DNA from: Methanofervidicoccus abyssi
GTDB lineage: Archaea; AGJL01; Methanococci; Methanococcales; Methanococcaceae
Reading direction: 5' to 3'
DNA: 64,000 bases
NCBI RefSeq assembly: GCF_004310395.1
Contig: NZ_BFAX01000002.1
Location: 124,001 to 188,000, forward strand
Positions 8,948 through 18,843 of this stretch are shown here, piece by piece. The notes beneath the pieces were generated by a model, which did no database searches, was not told where the DNA came from, and saw only the letters and a list, made by a program, of their open reading frames with translations. A program made the position numbers and the translations under genes. The first letter of the stretch is position 1. Every line of letters begins with the position of its first letter.

Positions 8948-10924
8948 CTATTGATTCAACATATTATGGGTATCTAAGATTCCATCTATTGCAGATATAA
9001 CCTGTTCATCTCTGTAGTACCTCAACTGCAGGGCCCCACTTGGACAGGTAGCACAGCAAGAACCACAGCCTTTACATGCAATGTCATTTACTTCAGCCAC
9101 TTTATGTCCATCAACTTCCTTATAGGAGATTGCATTGTATGGACATACTTGGGCACAGATCTCACATCCTCCACAGATCTCCTTATTTACTATTGCTCTT
9201 ATCATCTCTATCTCGAACTTACCCTTTGCCATCGGTATTGCCACGGCACTAGCTGCACCTTTAGCCTGGGCTACTGTATCTGGGATATCCTTAGGACCTT
9301 GGGCCACTCCTGCTATAGCTATACCATCTACCTTGGTGTTAACTGGTGCCAACTTTGGATGTAGTTCCTTGAAGAATCCATCTGGACTGATATCCAATCC
9401 TAACATCTTTGCTACGTTCTTAGTGTCTGGTCTTGGTACAAGTCCAGCAGATAGTACCACGAGATCAGCTTCTATCTCTACTATCTCCCCCATCAATGTA
9501 TCCTCTACTCGAACTGTGAGGTTCTTTGTCTCTGGATCTTCAATAACACAGGCTGGTCTTCCCCTTATGAACTTAACCCCGAACTGTTCCTGAGCTCTCT
9601 GGTAATACTCTTCGTATCCCTTTCCAAAGGATCTTATATCCATGTAGCAAATGTAAACCTCTGCATCTGGCTCGTGCATCTTTATCAGTTGCGCATTCTT
9701 CAGGGCGAACATGCAGCAAATCCTTGAACAGTATGGATTGCCAACCTTCAGATCCCTGGAACCTACACACTGTATAAATACTACTCTGTGTGGGTGCTCT
9801 CCATCACTTGGCCTTATTACATGCCCTCCTGTGGGCCCTGCAGGGTTGATCATCCTCTCCAATTCTAAGGTGGTTATCACGTTGTCGTAAACTCCATACC
9901 CATATTCCTCTTTTAGGGATGCATCGAACTCGTTGAACCCTGTAGCCACAATTATTGTACCAACCTTTAACTTGATCTCCTCTGGTTTCTGGTTGAAATC
10001 TATTGCTCCTGGTCCACAGACACTTTCACACAGCCTACAGTCGATACAGTACTCCTTATCTATTGTATATATCAGGGGGACAGCCTGGGCAAATGGTACG
10101 TATATAGCCTTCCTGGTACCTATTCCTAAGTCAAATTCGTTAGGTACTTCGATAGGACATACTTTGGCACAGGCTCCACATCCTGTACACTTGGACTCAT
10201 CTACGTACCTTGGTTTTTTCTCTATGGTTACTTCGAAGTTACCGATGTATCCAGAGACGTTCTTTATCTCTGCGTAGGTGATTATTTCAACGTTAGGGTG
10301 GTTTGCTACTGTAACCATCTTAGGTGCCAAAATTCAAAGAGCACAATCATCTGTTGGGAATGTCTTGGCCAATTGGGCCATTCTACCTCCAATAGATGTT
10401 TCCTTCTCTACAATATACACCTTATATCCTTGATCCCCTAAATCTAGGGCAGCCTGAATTCCTGCAATACCTCCTCCAATGATAAGACAAGATCTATCTA
10501 CTTCCACAACCTTCTGAGGTACATCTTCCAACCTTTTAGCCCTCTCCACACCACCTGCAACTAATTCCATCGCTTTCTTTGTAGCTGCCTCTCTATCTCC
10601 TAAATGGACGAAAGAATCTTGTTCTCTGATATTTACGAACTCCAGATAGTAAGGAGAAAGCCCTGCTTCAGCGATACAGGCTCTAAAGGTAGGCTCGTGG
10701 ATCTTAGGAGTACATGCTGCAACAACCACTCTGTTTAACTTGTATTCTTTAATTGCATTTTTAATCATTTTCTGTCCCGGATCGGAACAGTAGAAGGGAT
10801 ATGTATTTGCATACACTACTCCATCAAGCTTTGAGGCGAACTCCTTCACCGCCTCACAATCTACAACGCCGTTAATATTGGCACCACAGTAGCAGATAAA
10901 AACCCCTATCCTGGGGCTTTCCAT
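8948..10924 (-). CDS. hdrA: Heterodisulfide reductase subunit A, selenoprotein (658 aa, Sec197)
   Basis: Flavin- and Fe-S-containing subunit that bifurcates electrons from the hydrogenase between ferredoxin and CoM-S-S-CoB. Visible are the N-terminal FICYCG region, a Rossmann GGGIAG at 150-155 for FAD, TDDCAL-Sec197-ILAPKM, two ferredoxin motifs at about 246-257 and 293-303, and two C-terminal motifs ([24 protein letters not shown]). The in-frame UGA is at 10334-10336; cysteine occupies this place in non-selenium HdrA. The ATG is preceded by GGAGGTGAATCT. It is first in the operon with vhuDGAUB. hdrB and hdrC are not in the window. It would appear split in a standard-code reading. Confidence 0.95.
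10287..10308 (-). promoter_or_regulatory. Coding segment complementary to the hdrA 3'UTR
   Basis: 22 bases in hdrA that encode VANHPNVE, starting 25 nt after the Sec UGA. They are exactly complementary to 3'UTR bases 8910-8931. At this distance a duplex would sit just ahead of a ribosome whose A site holds the UGA. Confidence 0.8.
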
Positions 10925-11602
10925 AGATTCACCTCCAAAAGTTAAATAATAACGAAAATATTATTATATATTAAAGTATTATAAAAATATATTGTTTAAC
11001 GCATTTAATAAGTTTTATTAGATATGCTATTAATCAATTTACTATTTTGAATCATTAATTACATTAGATTGACATTATAAAACCATTAAACATTCCAAAA
11101 TATTTCTATAAACACCGGATACAAAGATATTAAGGAATCCCTGCTGTAATATCAACAGTTGTATGAGAATATTCAGAATATTATTTTCTTAATCTTCTCC
11201 CTTTAAAATCTTGTATTTGGGTTTATTATTTTTTTATTTTTTAAAACCTTTTCTTATTTTTTGTAATTGTTATAATCCTTACATTTTCATCATCATTATT
11301 AAACCAAGAACATAATTTTTAAAGTATAAAAATAATAACTAAGAAAAAAATAGAAAAAGATAGGAAGAGATTTAACAGGAATTTCACGTACTTTTCCACT
11401 ATATCATATAATCTGGGGAATAAGAACTTATTTTGCTTTTTTTATTTTTATATTCATTGTCTTATTTTTCTTTAATTATCTTTTTATTATTTTTTATAAT
11501 AATTTTTATTATATGTTATTTTAAACTATCACTTTGATAGCGAGTGGGTTTATTATATTATTATTGAAATAACACTATCCTCATATTTCATCAAAAAAAA
11601 AA
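10925..11602. other. Long AT-rich spacer with hdrA promoter candidate and repeat copy
   Basis: There is no gene in 678 bases. On the minus strand a TATA-like AATATATAAT near 10960-10970 is a promoter candidate for hdrA. Bases 11111-11260 resemble 14259-14395 (a shared tract containing ATATCAACAGTTG followed by TTGTATTTG and T-rich runs) and form part of a degenerate repeat family. The rest is A/T homopolymer-rich. Confidence 0.6.
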
Positions 11603-12478
<876 letters not shown>

Positions 12479-12629
12479 TTATACTTTATAATAACTAAAT
12501 AAGAACCTCAGGTGATTATAGACTTTACAGAGATACTGTATATATGAAAGAACATTTAAAACTTTACTCCTGATCTCACTTGAAAACAGGTGAAAAAGAA
12601 ACTTAGGTTGAGCACCTTATCATTGATAA

Positions 12630-13268
12630 CTACTTCACATACTTTAAAATTTCCCTTAGATCCCTTCTATCTATGACAACATCGGCGTTTTTCTTCAGAA
12701 CTTCCTTAGCACAGAATGCTATTCTAAAACCAGCTTTCTTGAACATACCTATATCGTTTGCACCATCTCCTACAACTACAGTATCCTTTAAATCTATATT
12801 TTCTCTCCTTGCAATCTCTTCTAAGATCTCTCCCTTTGCAGTAGGACTCATCACCCTACCTCTTACCTCACCAGTCAACTTTTCATCCTTAACTATAAGT
12901 TCGTTAGAATATGCATAGTCTAAATTTAGATCCTTCTTTATCCTCTCTGTAACGATGTTAAATCCCCCGCTTATTACACCTACAACATATCCCCTATTTT
13001 TAAGTTCTTCTATAGCCTCCCTTGCACCTTTGGTTATTTTCAATTTTGAAACTAATTCCTTTACACTGTCTATCGGTAATCCTTTTAGGAGTGCCACTCT
13101 CTTCCTTAAGGATTCCTCAAAGTCTATCTTTCCATTCATAGCATCCTTGGTGATTTTTTTTACCTCTTCCTCTACACCAACCAGTTTAGCTAATTCATCT
13201 ATCGTTTCTTCCTCTATTAAAGTACTGTCTAAATCAAAGAGTACAAGGCCCTTTTTATTTTTTCTCAT
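12630..13268 (-). CDS. serB: Phosphoserine phosphatase
   Basis: HAD-superfamily phosphatase making serine from phosphoserine. The nucleophile motif is FDLDSTL (Asp12, Asp14), followed by SGGFN and the C-terminal GDGANDIGM metal-binding loop. At 212 residues it equals the Methanocaldococcus SerB. The ATG at 13268 is preferred because GGTGGTGTG directly precedes it; an upstream in-frame ATG at 13310 would add 14 hydrophobic residues with no ribosome binding site. Confidence 0.93.
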   Translation of the reverse strand: MRKNKKGLVLFDLDSTLIEEETIDELAKLVGVEEEVKKITKDAMNGKIDFEESLRKRVALLKGLPIDSVKELVSKLKITKGAREAIEELKNRGYVVGVISGGFNIVTERIKKDLNLDYAYSNELIVKDEKLTGEVRGRVMSPTAKGEILEEIARRENIDLKDTVVVGDGANDIGMFKKAGFRIAFCAKEVLKKNADVVIDRRDLREILKYVK

Positions 13269-13410
13269 CACACCACCAATATCAAAAATATATATTTGAA
13301 TAATTTGCACTATAATTTTTTAAATATTTTATAGTTCCACAACCATTAATTATCTCAATAAATTTTGAGAGATTTTATGTGTTTGACTACTAAAATTTTT
13401 GAAAGATAGC

Positions 13411-14157
13411 ATGTTGAGATATCAGAAGATCGGCGATATAGTATTGGTAAAGAGAGATCTATCCCAGGAAGAGATGGAGTATATACTAAATAAAACGAGG
13501 TGTAAAACTATAGTGAAGTACGAAGGTATATCAGGGGATCTTAGGAAACCAAAGATTAAAATAATATACGGTAGTGAAACTGAAACTATTCATAAGGAAT
13601 ATGGCTGTCTATTTAAATTGGATGTATCAAAGGTTATGTGGAGTATGGGAAATATAGAAGAAAGGAAAAGAATGGCACATATATCACATCCAAGGGAGAT
13701 AGTAGTAGACATGTTTGCAGGAATAGGTTACTTTTCCATACCTATGGCCAAATACTCTAAACCTAAGAAGATTTACGGGGTAGAAATAAATCCAGATGCC
13801 TACTACTATTTAAGGGAGAATATCAAGTTGAATAAGTTGAAGAATGTTGAGCCTATTTTGGGAGATAACAGAGTTTTGAACTTAGAAAATATTGCAGATA
13901 GGATAATAATGGGATATATACTAAAAACCAGGTTTTTCTTAGATAAAGCTTTTCAACTTCTAAAAGAGGAAGGAGGGGTCATACATTATCACGATACCTT
14001 ACCTGAAAAGGCTCTATACTCAGAAGGTGTTTATAATATAATGAAGACTGCTGAGGCTTACGGCTATAAACTCACCTATTATGATATACGTAAGATAAAA
14101 AAATACGCCCCAGGGGTATGGCATATAGTGATAGATGCCAAGGTAGAGGGATGTTAA
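13411..14157 (+). CDS. taw2: tRNA(Phe) 4-demethylwyosine aminocarboxypropyltransferase
   Basis: Taw2/TYW2 transfers the 3-amino-3-carboxypropyl group of SAM to 4-demethylwyosine at position 37 of tRNA-Phe. The class I SAM motif DMFAGIG (100-106), IYGVEINPDA and the short N-terminal domain are those of the Trm5/TYW2 group; the length of 248 suits Taw2 rather than the longer Trm5. The ATG at 13411 is preferred over an in-frame TTG at 13399; the ribosome binding site is weak. The preceding pathway enzyme, taw1, is at 45366-46322. Confidence 0.85.
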   Translation: MLRYQKIGDIVLVKRDLSQEEMEYILNKTRCKTIVKYEGISGDLRKPKIKIIYGSETETIHKEYGCLFKLDVSKVMWSMGNIEERKRMAHISHPREIVVDMFAGIGYFSIPMAKYSKPKKIYGVEINPDAYYYLRENIKLNKLKNVEPILGDNRVLNLENIADRIIMGYILKTRFFLDKAFQLLKEEGGVIHYHDTLPEKALYSEGVYNIMKTAEAYGYKLTYYDIRKIKKYAPGVWHIVIDAKVEGC

Positions 14158-14637
14158 TCTCTCTTTGAACAAATAATTTTCTTCTTAGTTTAGTCTTAAT
14201 ACCTTAATTCCTATCGTGGTAATTAAAAAAATTAAGAATAATAACATTTTATTTCCCTAAACACTGGGAGTATAAAGATATTATTGATATTATTACTGTG
14301 ATATCAACAGTTGGAAATATTCTAGAAATTATTTTTTCCGACATTCTTCTTTTTAAATTTTGTATTTGTATTTGGATTTTTTATTTTTAAACTTTTTATT
14401 TTTTATTTATATTATCTTTATAATACTATCTCTTATTATTTTTAATGAGAACTAGAATAAAAAGAAAGTATAAACAAGGTATATCCTATCTATCCCTCAA
14501 CATTGGTTTTTTCTTTAATTTACTACTTTAATGAGAACCAAGTTTCACTTTATATTGCTGCTTCTACTTACGATAAGAAGATTTTATATTATGAAGTGAC
14601 ATATTTAGACACTTTACCTCATTCTCAAGATGAGCTT
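14158..14637. other. AT-rich spacer with dispersed-repeat copies
   Basis: 480 bases without a convincing gene. Bases 14259-14395 match 11111-11260. Bases 14461-14477 (AAGAAAGTATAAACAA) match 49589-49605 with one difference. A 63-codon open frame at 14503-14694 overlaps the nuclease gene end and has no ribosome binding site. Confidence 0.55.
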
Positions 14638-15201
14638 TTAGCTGTAGTTCCACAATCCTATCTTATGTTTCTTAGCATACTTTTCATACTCTAAGTACCT
14701 ATCTAATAGTTCAAATTTAGAACGGTATACTCTGGCATAACCGTATATTATTAAACTCTTACCAAGATCTTTACCATCGACAAATATATATGCTAAATAT
14801 CTACCATATTCATCTCTCTTTGGAGATATCCTATCAAATACTACAACAACTTCTTTATTTTTCAACGTATTTTCTACATACTCTTTTGCCCTGTAACCCC
14901 AGAGTTTTAAGTAAGTTGTATTGGTTATTGGAGTTCCATTGTAGGTGTAGTACTCGTAGGGATTGTTTTTACGATGTATTTCAGGAGTATCTACTCCCAA
15001 GATCCTTATTTTATATACACTTCCATTTTTACACCTTACCCATATGGTATCTCCATCTACAACTTTAAAAACTTCTCCTACAAAGTGTTCATGATTTTCT
15101 ATAAATTGATTAGTATCAAAGTAATCTTTCTGAAAGGTAGTGGATAGACATCCTGAAATCACTACAGTAATCACTAATAGAGTGACAATATTAATTCTAA
15201 T
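14638..15201 (-). CDS. Thermonuclease-like (SNase) lipoprotein, possible ATT start
   Basis: Staphylococcal-nuclease fold protein with VDGDTIWV, the catalytic-type Arg in KIRILGVDTPE, the pair FDRISPKRDEYGR and the terminal HKIGLWNYS. The N-terminus ends in a lipobox (VISGC), so it is probably exported and lipid-anchored, degrading extracellular nucleic acid. The nearest standard start is GTG at 15174, giving a stunted signal MITVVISGC with no ribosome binding site. GGTGAAAC ends just before an in-frame ATT at 15201 which would give a normal signal, (M)RINIVTLLVITVVISGC. It lies 16 nt behind the small ferredoxin, probably cotranscribed. Confidence 0.75.
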   Translation of the reverse strand: MRINIVTLLVITVVISGCLSTTFQKDYFDTNQFIENHEHFVGEVFKVVDGDTIWVRCKNGSVYKIRILGVDTPEIHRKNNPYEYYTYNGTPITNTTYLKLWGYRAKEYVENTLKNKEVVVVFDRISPKRDEYGRYLAYIFVDGKDLGKSLIIYGYARVYRSKFELLDRYLEYEKYAKKHKIGLWNYS

Positions 15202-15217
15202 AGTTTCACCTTTTACA

Positions 15218-15379
15218 TCATTTATCTAAAATAGCATCTATTGGACAGTATCTAATACATACCTTACAATCCCTACATATATTCTTATCTATAATAGCCT
15301 TTCCATAGGTACTAATCGCTCCAAAGGGACAGAATGGAACACAGTTACCACATCCGACACACCTATCTAATATTTTCAT
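15218..15379 (-). CDS. 2[4Fe-4S] ferredoxin (53 aa)
   Basis: Small soluble electron carrier too short for many gene callers. Two complete cluster motifs: Cys7, 10, 13, 17 (CVGCGNCVPFCP) and Cys35, 38, 41, 45 (CRDCKVCIRYCP). The ATG at 15379 is preceded by GGTGATAATTT; the stop is TGA at 15218-15220. The following nuclease gene begins within about 16 nt. In methanogens such ferredoxins serve formylmethanofuran dehydrogenase, Hdr and other oxidoreductases; the partner here is not indicated. Confidence 0.92.
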   Translation of the reverse strand: MKILDRCVGCGNCVPFCPFGAISTYGKAIIDKNICRDCKVCIRYCPIDAILDK

Positions 15380-15912
15380 AAATTATCACCGGTTTTAACT
15401 TTTGATAATTTAATACTTAAACTAAAACATAGAAACAGAGATCTTATATAAAAAAGATTAGAAATCCAGATTCTATCAAAAAAGGATAAATAATTATAAT
15501 AAAAATTTAAGATGAAAAAATTGACAAAAAATTGTTTTTAAAATAAAAACTCCATTCAACACAAAATATAAATATATCTTTTCTACTCCTAAACCTTAGA
15601 AAGAAGATATATAATTCTAAAGTAAAATCTCCTGTATCTTCCTGATTTACCACCGAGAACTAAGTAATGAGAATGTGTTTTTGTTACCCTATATTTTTTT
15701 TGGTCGGGCTTTTTTAAATTTTTATTATTTATTTTTATTATTTTTAAGTTGTTATACTTAGAATATAGCTCTAAACTTTAAAAATAATAACAATAACAAT
15801 AACAAAAAAATTTAATAAAAATAAAAATTCAAGAAAGGTAATTAACAGAAATCTCCCTTTATAATTATTCTTTTTATTATTTCATTGTTATTTTAAAAAT
15901 TAAAAAATAGAG
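15380..15912. other. AT-rich spacer, no gene seen
   Basis: 533 bases of low-complexity A/T sequence with poly-T and poly-A runs. No coding, tRNA or C/D box pattern was found. Around 15580-15660 there is a tract resembling other long spacers of the window (weak match). Confidence 0.5.
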
Positions 15913-16101
15913 CTATTTTATCCTAACTTTGTTAACCTTCTTGGACTGCCAAGAGTACCTCCTTATTCTCTTACTGGCTCCAAAACCACAGGCTGCACAG
16001 ACCTTCTTTCGAACATGGTAGGCCCTTCTACCACATCTTCTACATCTTATATGGTAAGATCCTTTGTTACGTTTTCCCATCGAAGGAGTACCTTTACCCA
16101 T
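15913..16101 (-). CDS. rpl37e: Ribosomal protein L37e (eL37)
   Basis: 62-residue zinc-binding protein of the large subunit. The four zinc cysteines are Cys20, Cys23, Cys35 and Cys38, in a basic chain ending KVNKVRIK, typical of archaeal L37e. The ATG follows AAGGTGAAGTACT. It is downstream of the LSm gene with a short spacer, as in many archaea where lsm and rpl37e form an operon. Confidence 0.96.
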   Translation of the reverse strand: MGKGTPSMGKRNKGSYHIRCRRCGRRAYHVRKKVCAACGFGASKRIRRYSWQSKKVNKVRIK

Positions 16102-16134
16102 AGTACTTCACCTTATTTCTACTTAGATTTCTAC

Positions 16135-16350
16135 CTAAAGGGATACAAACTGTATATTATCTCCTCTGATCACAATCATTTGGAACTCTCTATCTTCCTT
16201 ATTAAACTTTGCATTTTCAAGGACTATGTTTATATGTATATCGTATGCTTTCAATATCCCTTTTACTACACTACCATCTTTTAGATAAACAGTTACATTT
16301 GTATTAATAGCCTTACCTAAGATATCCAAAGGTCTTTGAGTATTTATCAT
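16135..16350 (-). CDS. Sm-like archaeal RNA-binding protein (LSm)
   Basis: 71-residue Sm fold protein forming ring oligomers that bind U-rich RNA. The Sm1 block (VTVYLKDGSVVKGILKAYDIHINIVLENA) is followed by Sm2 (IVIRGDNIQFVSL). Located directly upstream of rpl37e, the conserved archaeal pairing. Preceded by AAAGGTGGTAAA at proper spacing to the ATG. Confidence 0.95.
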   Translation of the reverse strand: MINTQRPLDILGKAINTNVTVYLKDGSVVKGILKAYDIHINIVLENAKFNKEDREFQMIVIRGDNIQFVSL

Positions 16351-16373
16351 TTTACCACCTTTTAAATTTTTAT

Positions 16374-16568
16374 TTATTGACTTCCTTTAGTTTTGAGTTC
16401 GTGATATACATACGTCCATTTAAGTTTTCTAGGATCTCTACCAAGTTTATAGTTTTTCTCACACTTTGAAGAACAGAAGAATAGTACAGAACCATCCTTC
16501 TTTACGTATCTCTTCCCAGTGCCAGGTTCTATTTTCCCACCACAGAAACTACACCTTTTCCACTCCAT
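16374..16568 (-). CDS. rpl24e: Ribosomal protein L24e (eL24)
   Basis: 64-residue zinc-ribbon protein of the large subunit. Cys6 and Cys9 plus Cys32 and Cys36 form the zinc site, and [12 protein letters not shown] is the family signature. It lies between S28e and LSm in the minus-strand ribosomal cluster, with an intergenic distance of 17-23 nt on either side, indicating an operon. Confidence 0.95.
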   Translation of the reverse strand: MEWKRCSFCGGKIEPGTGKRYVKKDGSVLFFCSSKCEKNYKLGRDPRKLKWTYVYHELKTKGSQ

Positions 16569-16585
16569 AAAACTTCACCTATCTT

Positions 16586-16816
16586 TTATCTCTTTTTACC
16601 CAGTGGTTTAGCCTCTCTCTCAGTTTCCCTGAGCATTATTATATCTCCCACTTTGATAGGCCCTTTAACATTTCTCGTTAAGATACGGCCTGTATCTCTA
16701 CCTCCCAGTATTTTACATCTTACCTGGATTATCTCCCCAGTAACCCCTGTTCTCCCAATTATTTGAATAACTTCTGCTGCTATAGCCTCTTTATAGATCA
16801 TCTCGTCATCAGACAT
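16586..16816 (-). CDS. rps28e: Ribosomal protein S28e (eS28)
   Basis: 76-residue small-subunit protein with an OB fold. The signature [19 protein letters not shown] and the terminal RETEREAK are typical; the C-terminus ends PLGKKR. It follows L7Ae and precedes L24e, the conserved archaeal order L7Ae-S28e-L24e. Confidence 0.96.
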   Translation of the reverse strand: MSDDEMIYKEAIAAEVIQIIGRTGVTGEIIQVRCKILGGRDTGRILTRNVKGPIKVGDIIMLRETEREAKPLGKKR

Positions 16817-16839
16817 ATTACCACCTTAAAAGGACATAT

Positions 16840-17193
16840 TTACTTCTTTAATGCCTTTATCTTCTCTATTAGTTCCTTTAACTCTTCAGAATCGCCCTCT
16901 TCAATAATAGCAACTGAAGATGCTGCCACCTCTATACCTGCAGCTTTACCTAACTCCTCCTTTGTAGATACGTAGGTGTATGGAATATTCTTCTCTTCAC
17001 ATAGATATGGAATATGTGCAACTATCTCTTCTGGTTGAACATCCTTAGCCAAAATTACTAATTTAGCTTTACCTCTTTCAACAGCTTTTGTAACTTCATT
17101 TGCTCCTTTTCTGATTTTTTTAGCTTTGGTTATTAATTCGAGAGTTTTCTCCTCTATCTCCTGTGGCACATCGAATTTTACATAAATAGCCAT
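16840..17193 (-). CDS. rpl7ae: Ribosomal protein L7Ae, K-turn binding protein
   Basis: 117-residue kink-turn binder that is part of the 50S subunit, of C/D and H/ACA box RNPs and of archaeal RNase P. The core [25 protein letters not shown] and the loop [12 protein letters not shown] are those of archaeal L7Ae. It heads the L7Ae-S28e-L24e-LSm-L37e operon. As a C/D box RNP protein it would act on the guide RNAs found at 29737-29800 and 62993-63050. Confidence 0.96.
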   Translation of the reverse strand: MAIYVKFDVPQEIEEKTLELITKAKKIRKGANEVTKAVERGKAKLVILAKDVQPEEIVAHIPYLCEEKNIPYTYVSTKEELGKAAGIEVAASSVAIIEEGDSEELKELIEKIKALKK

Positions 17194-17486
17194 ATATCTC
17201 CCTCCTTGTCTTTTTTAAAAATACGTTTTTCGTCCATATTCGCCCACTCATATCATCATGGTTTAAAAAGAGTGGTTACTACTCTATTCTATAAAGTTAT
17301 ATTTATAGATTGTGGTTAGAGATATGGATAAATATATTTCTTATATATCTTCTTTAATTTTTTAATTTTTTTAATAGTCACTAAGAAAATTAATAGTTAC
17401 ATAAAATTAATATAATAAAAAGACATAAATATTAACGACAGAAAAATAGTACAATACAGAAACTGTTCACTCATGGGGTGATCCCT

Positions 17487-18794
17487 TTGGTTGAGATAGT
17501 AAAAAATGTTGTATGTCCCTTCTGTGGCTGTCTCTGTGACGATATCGAAATTATGATAGAGGATGGCCACATCGTGGGGACAAGAAATGCCTGTAGAATA
17601 GGCCATGCAAAGTTTATGCACTTTGAAGGATCTGTAAGATATACGGAACCTATGATAAGGGAAAATAAAAAGGATAATTTCAAAAAAACAGACTACGATA
17701 CTGCAATTGAAGAGTCTGCAAGATTACTGGTAGAATCAAAACTCCCATTATTGTACGGATTCTCCTCTATAAGTTGTGAAGCACAGCGTGAAGCAATATT
17801 AATAGGGGAGAAAATTGGAGCTATCGTAGATAATACAGCAACTGTTTGACATGGACCTTCTCTCCTGGCAGTGCAGGATGTAGGATACCCTGTTTGTACC
17901 CTTGGAGAGATTAAAAACAGAGCTGATTTAGTAATATTCTGGGGATGCAATCCAATGCATGCCCATCCAAGGCATATGGGTAGATACTCAGTATTTGCAA
18001 GGGGATTCTTCAGGGAGAGGGGAAGGAGAGATAGGACAATAGTAGTGGTAGATCCAAGAAAAACACATACTGCAAAGTTAGCAGATCTCCACCTACAGGT
18101 AGAGCCTAACAAGGACTACGAGTTGATAAGTGCCATGAGAGCTGTCGTCAAGGGACACGAGTTAAATGTAGACAAGGTTGCAGGGATACCAGTTGATATT
18201 ATCTATGAAACGGTAGAGGCCTGTAAAAAGGCTCAGTTTGGTCAGTTATTCTTTGGTATGGGAGTAACAATGAGTAGAGGTAAACATAGGATTATAGACA
18301 ATGCCATCTGTCTGGTTATAGATTTAAACGCCTACACAAAATTTGGACTGATGCCAATGAGAGGACACTACAACGTAAATGGATTCAACCAGGTAATGTC
18401 TTGGTTAACAGGGTATCCTTATGCAGTGGATTTCAGTAGAGGTTACCCAAGGTACAACCCAGGAGAGACAAGTACAGTCGATCTCTTAGTTAGAGGAGAA
18501 GTTGACGTAATGATGAATATTGCATCAGATCCAGGGGCACACTTCCCACAGAAGGCAGTAGAACATATGGCCAAGATACCTTTAATATGTATAGAGCCTC
18601 ATCAAACACCTACAACTGAACTGTCTAACATTATAATACCAACTGCCTTTACAGGAGTTGAAATTGGAGGAGTTGCATATAGAATGGACGGAGTCCCATT
18701 AGAGCTTAAGAAGGTTATAGATCCTCCAGAAGGGGTTCTTACAGATGAAGAAGTCTTCAAGATCATGAGCAAGAAGATAAATGAGATGTTGTAA
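17487..18794 (+). CDS. fwdB: Formylmethanofuran dehydrogenase subunit B, selenoprotein (435 aa, Sec121)
   Basis: Catalytic subunit reducing CO2 on methanofuran with a tungsten or molybdenum pterin cofactor, the first step of methanogenesis. The N-terminal cluster motif is [10 protein letters not shown] (from Cys10). NTATV-Sec121-HGPSLLAV places the metal-ligand Sec at UGA 17847-17849; other forms have Cys. The C-terminal half reads [11 protein letters not shown] and EPHQTPTTE as in the molybdopterin oxidoreductase fold. The TTG at 17487 is preferred because GGGGTGATCCC precedes it; an in-frame GTG at 17478 lies inside that site. Other fwd subunits are not adjacent. A standard-code reading splits it at the UGA. 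Confidence 0.94.
17873..17890 (+). promoter_or_regulatory. Coding segment complementary to the fwdB 3'UTR
   Basis: GCAGGATGTAGGATACCC, inside the codons for VQDVGYP, begins 23 nt after the Sec UGA and is exactly complementary to 18809-18826 in the 3'UTR. Same geometry as in hdrA. Confidence 0.8.
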
Positions 18795-18808
18795 AATTTG
18801 ATATTACT

Positions 18809-18826
18809 GGGTATCCTACATCCTGC
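18809..18826 (+). promoter_or_regulatory. fwdB 3'UTR segment complementary to coding region after the Sec codon
   Basis: GGGTATCCTACATCCTGC starts 14 nt after the TAA stop and ends 17 nt before the SECIS stem. It is the perfect reverse complement of 17873-17890. Pairing would bring the SECIS next to the UGA, 995 nt away in linear sequence. Confidence 0.8.
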
Positions 18827-18843
18827 GGAGATGTTATCTAAGT

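Noticed and set aside
8910-10308. hdrA and fwdB inverted repeats as assembly or chimera artefacts
   Set aside because: Two independent loci with the same offsets from UGA, stop and SECIS; artefacts would not place themselves this way, and the repeats end abruptly after 18-22 nt.
14503-14694. 63-codon open frame on the plus strand overlapping the nuclease gene
   Set aside because: No ribosome binding site, overlaps a good gene antisense, composition partly low-complexity.
17225-17262. Possible C/D RNA (ATGATGA on the minus strand upstream of L7Ae)
   Set aside because: No CTGA D box at a suitable distance and no second box pair.
17478-18794. fwdB, hdrA and vhuD as frameshifted or nonsense-mutated pseudogenes
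   Set aside because: The interruptions are all UGA at known Sec positions, frames continue without shift, and each gene has a SECIS hairpin.
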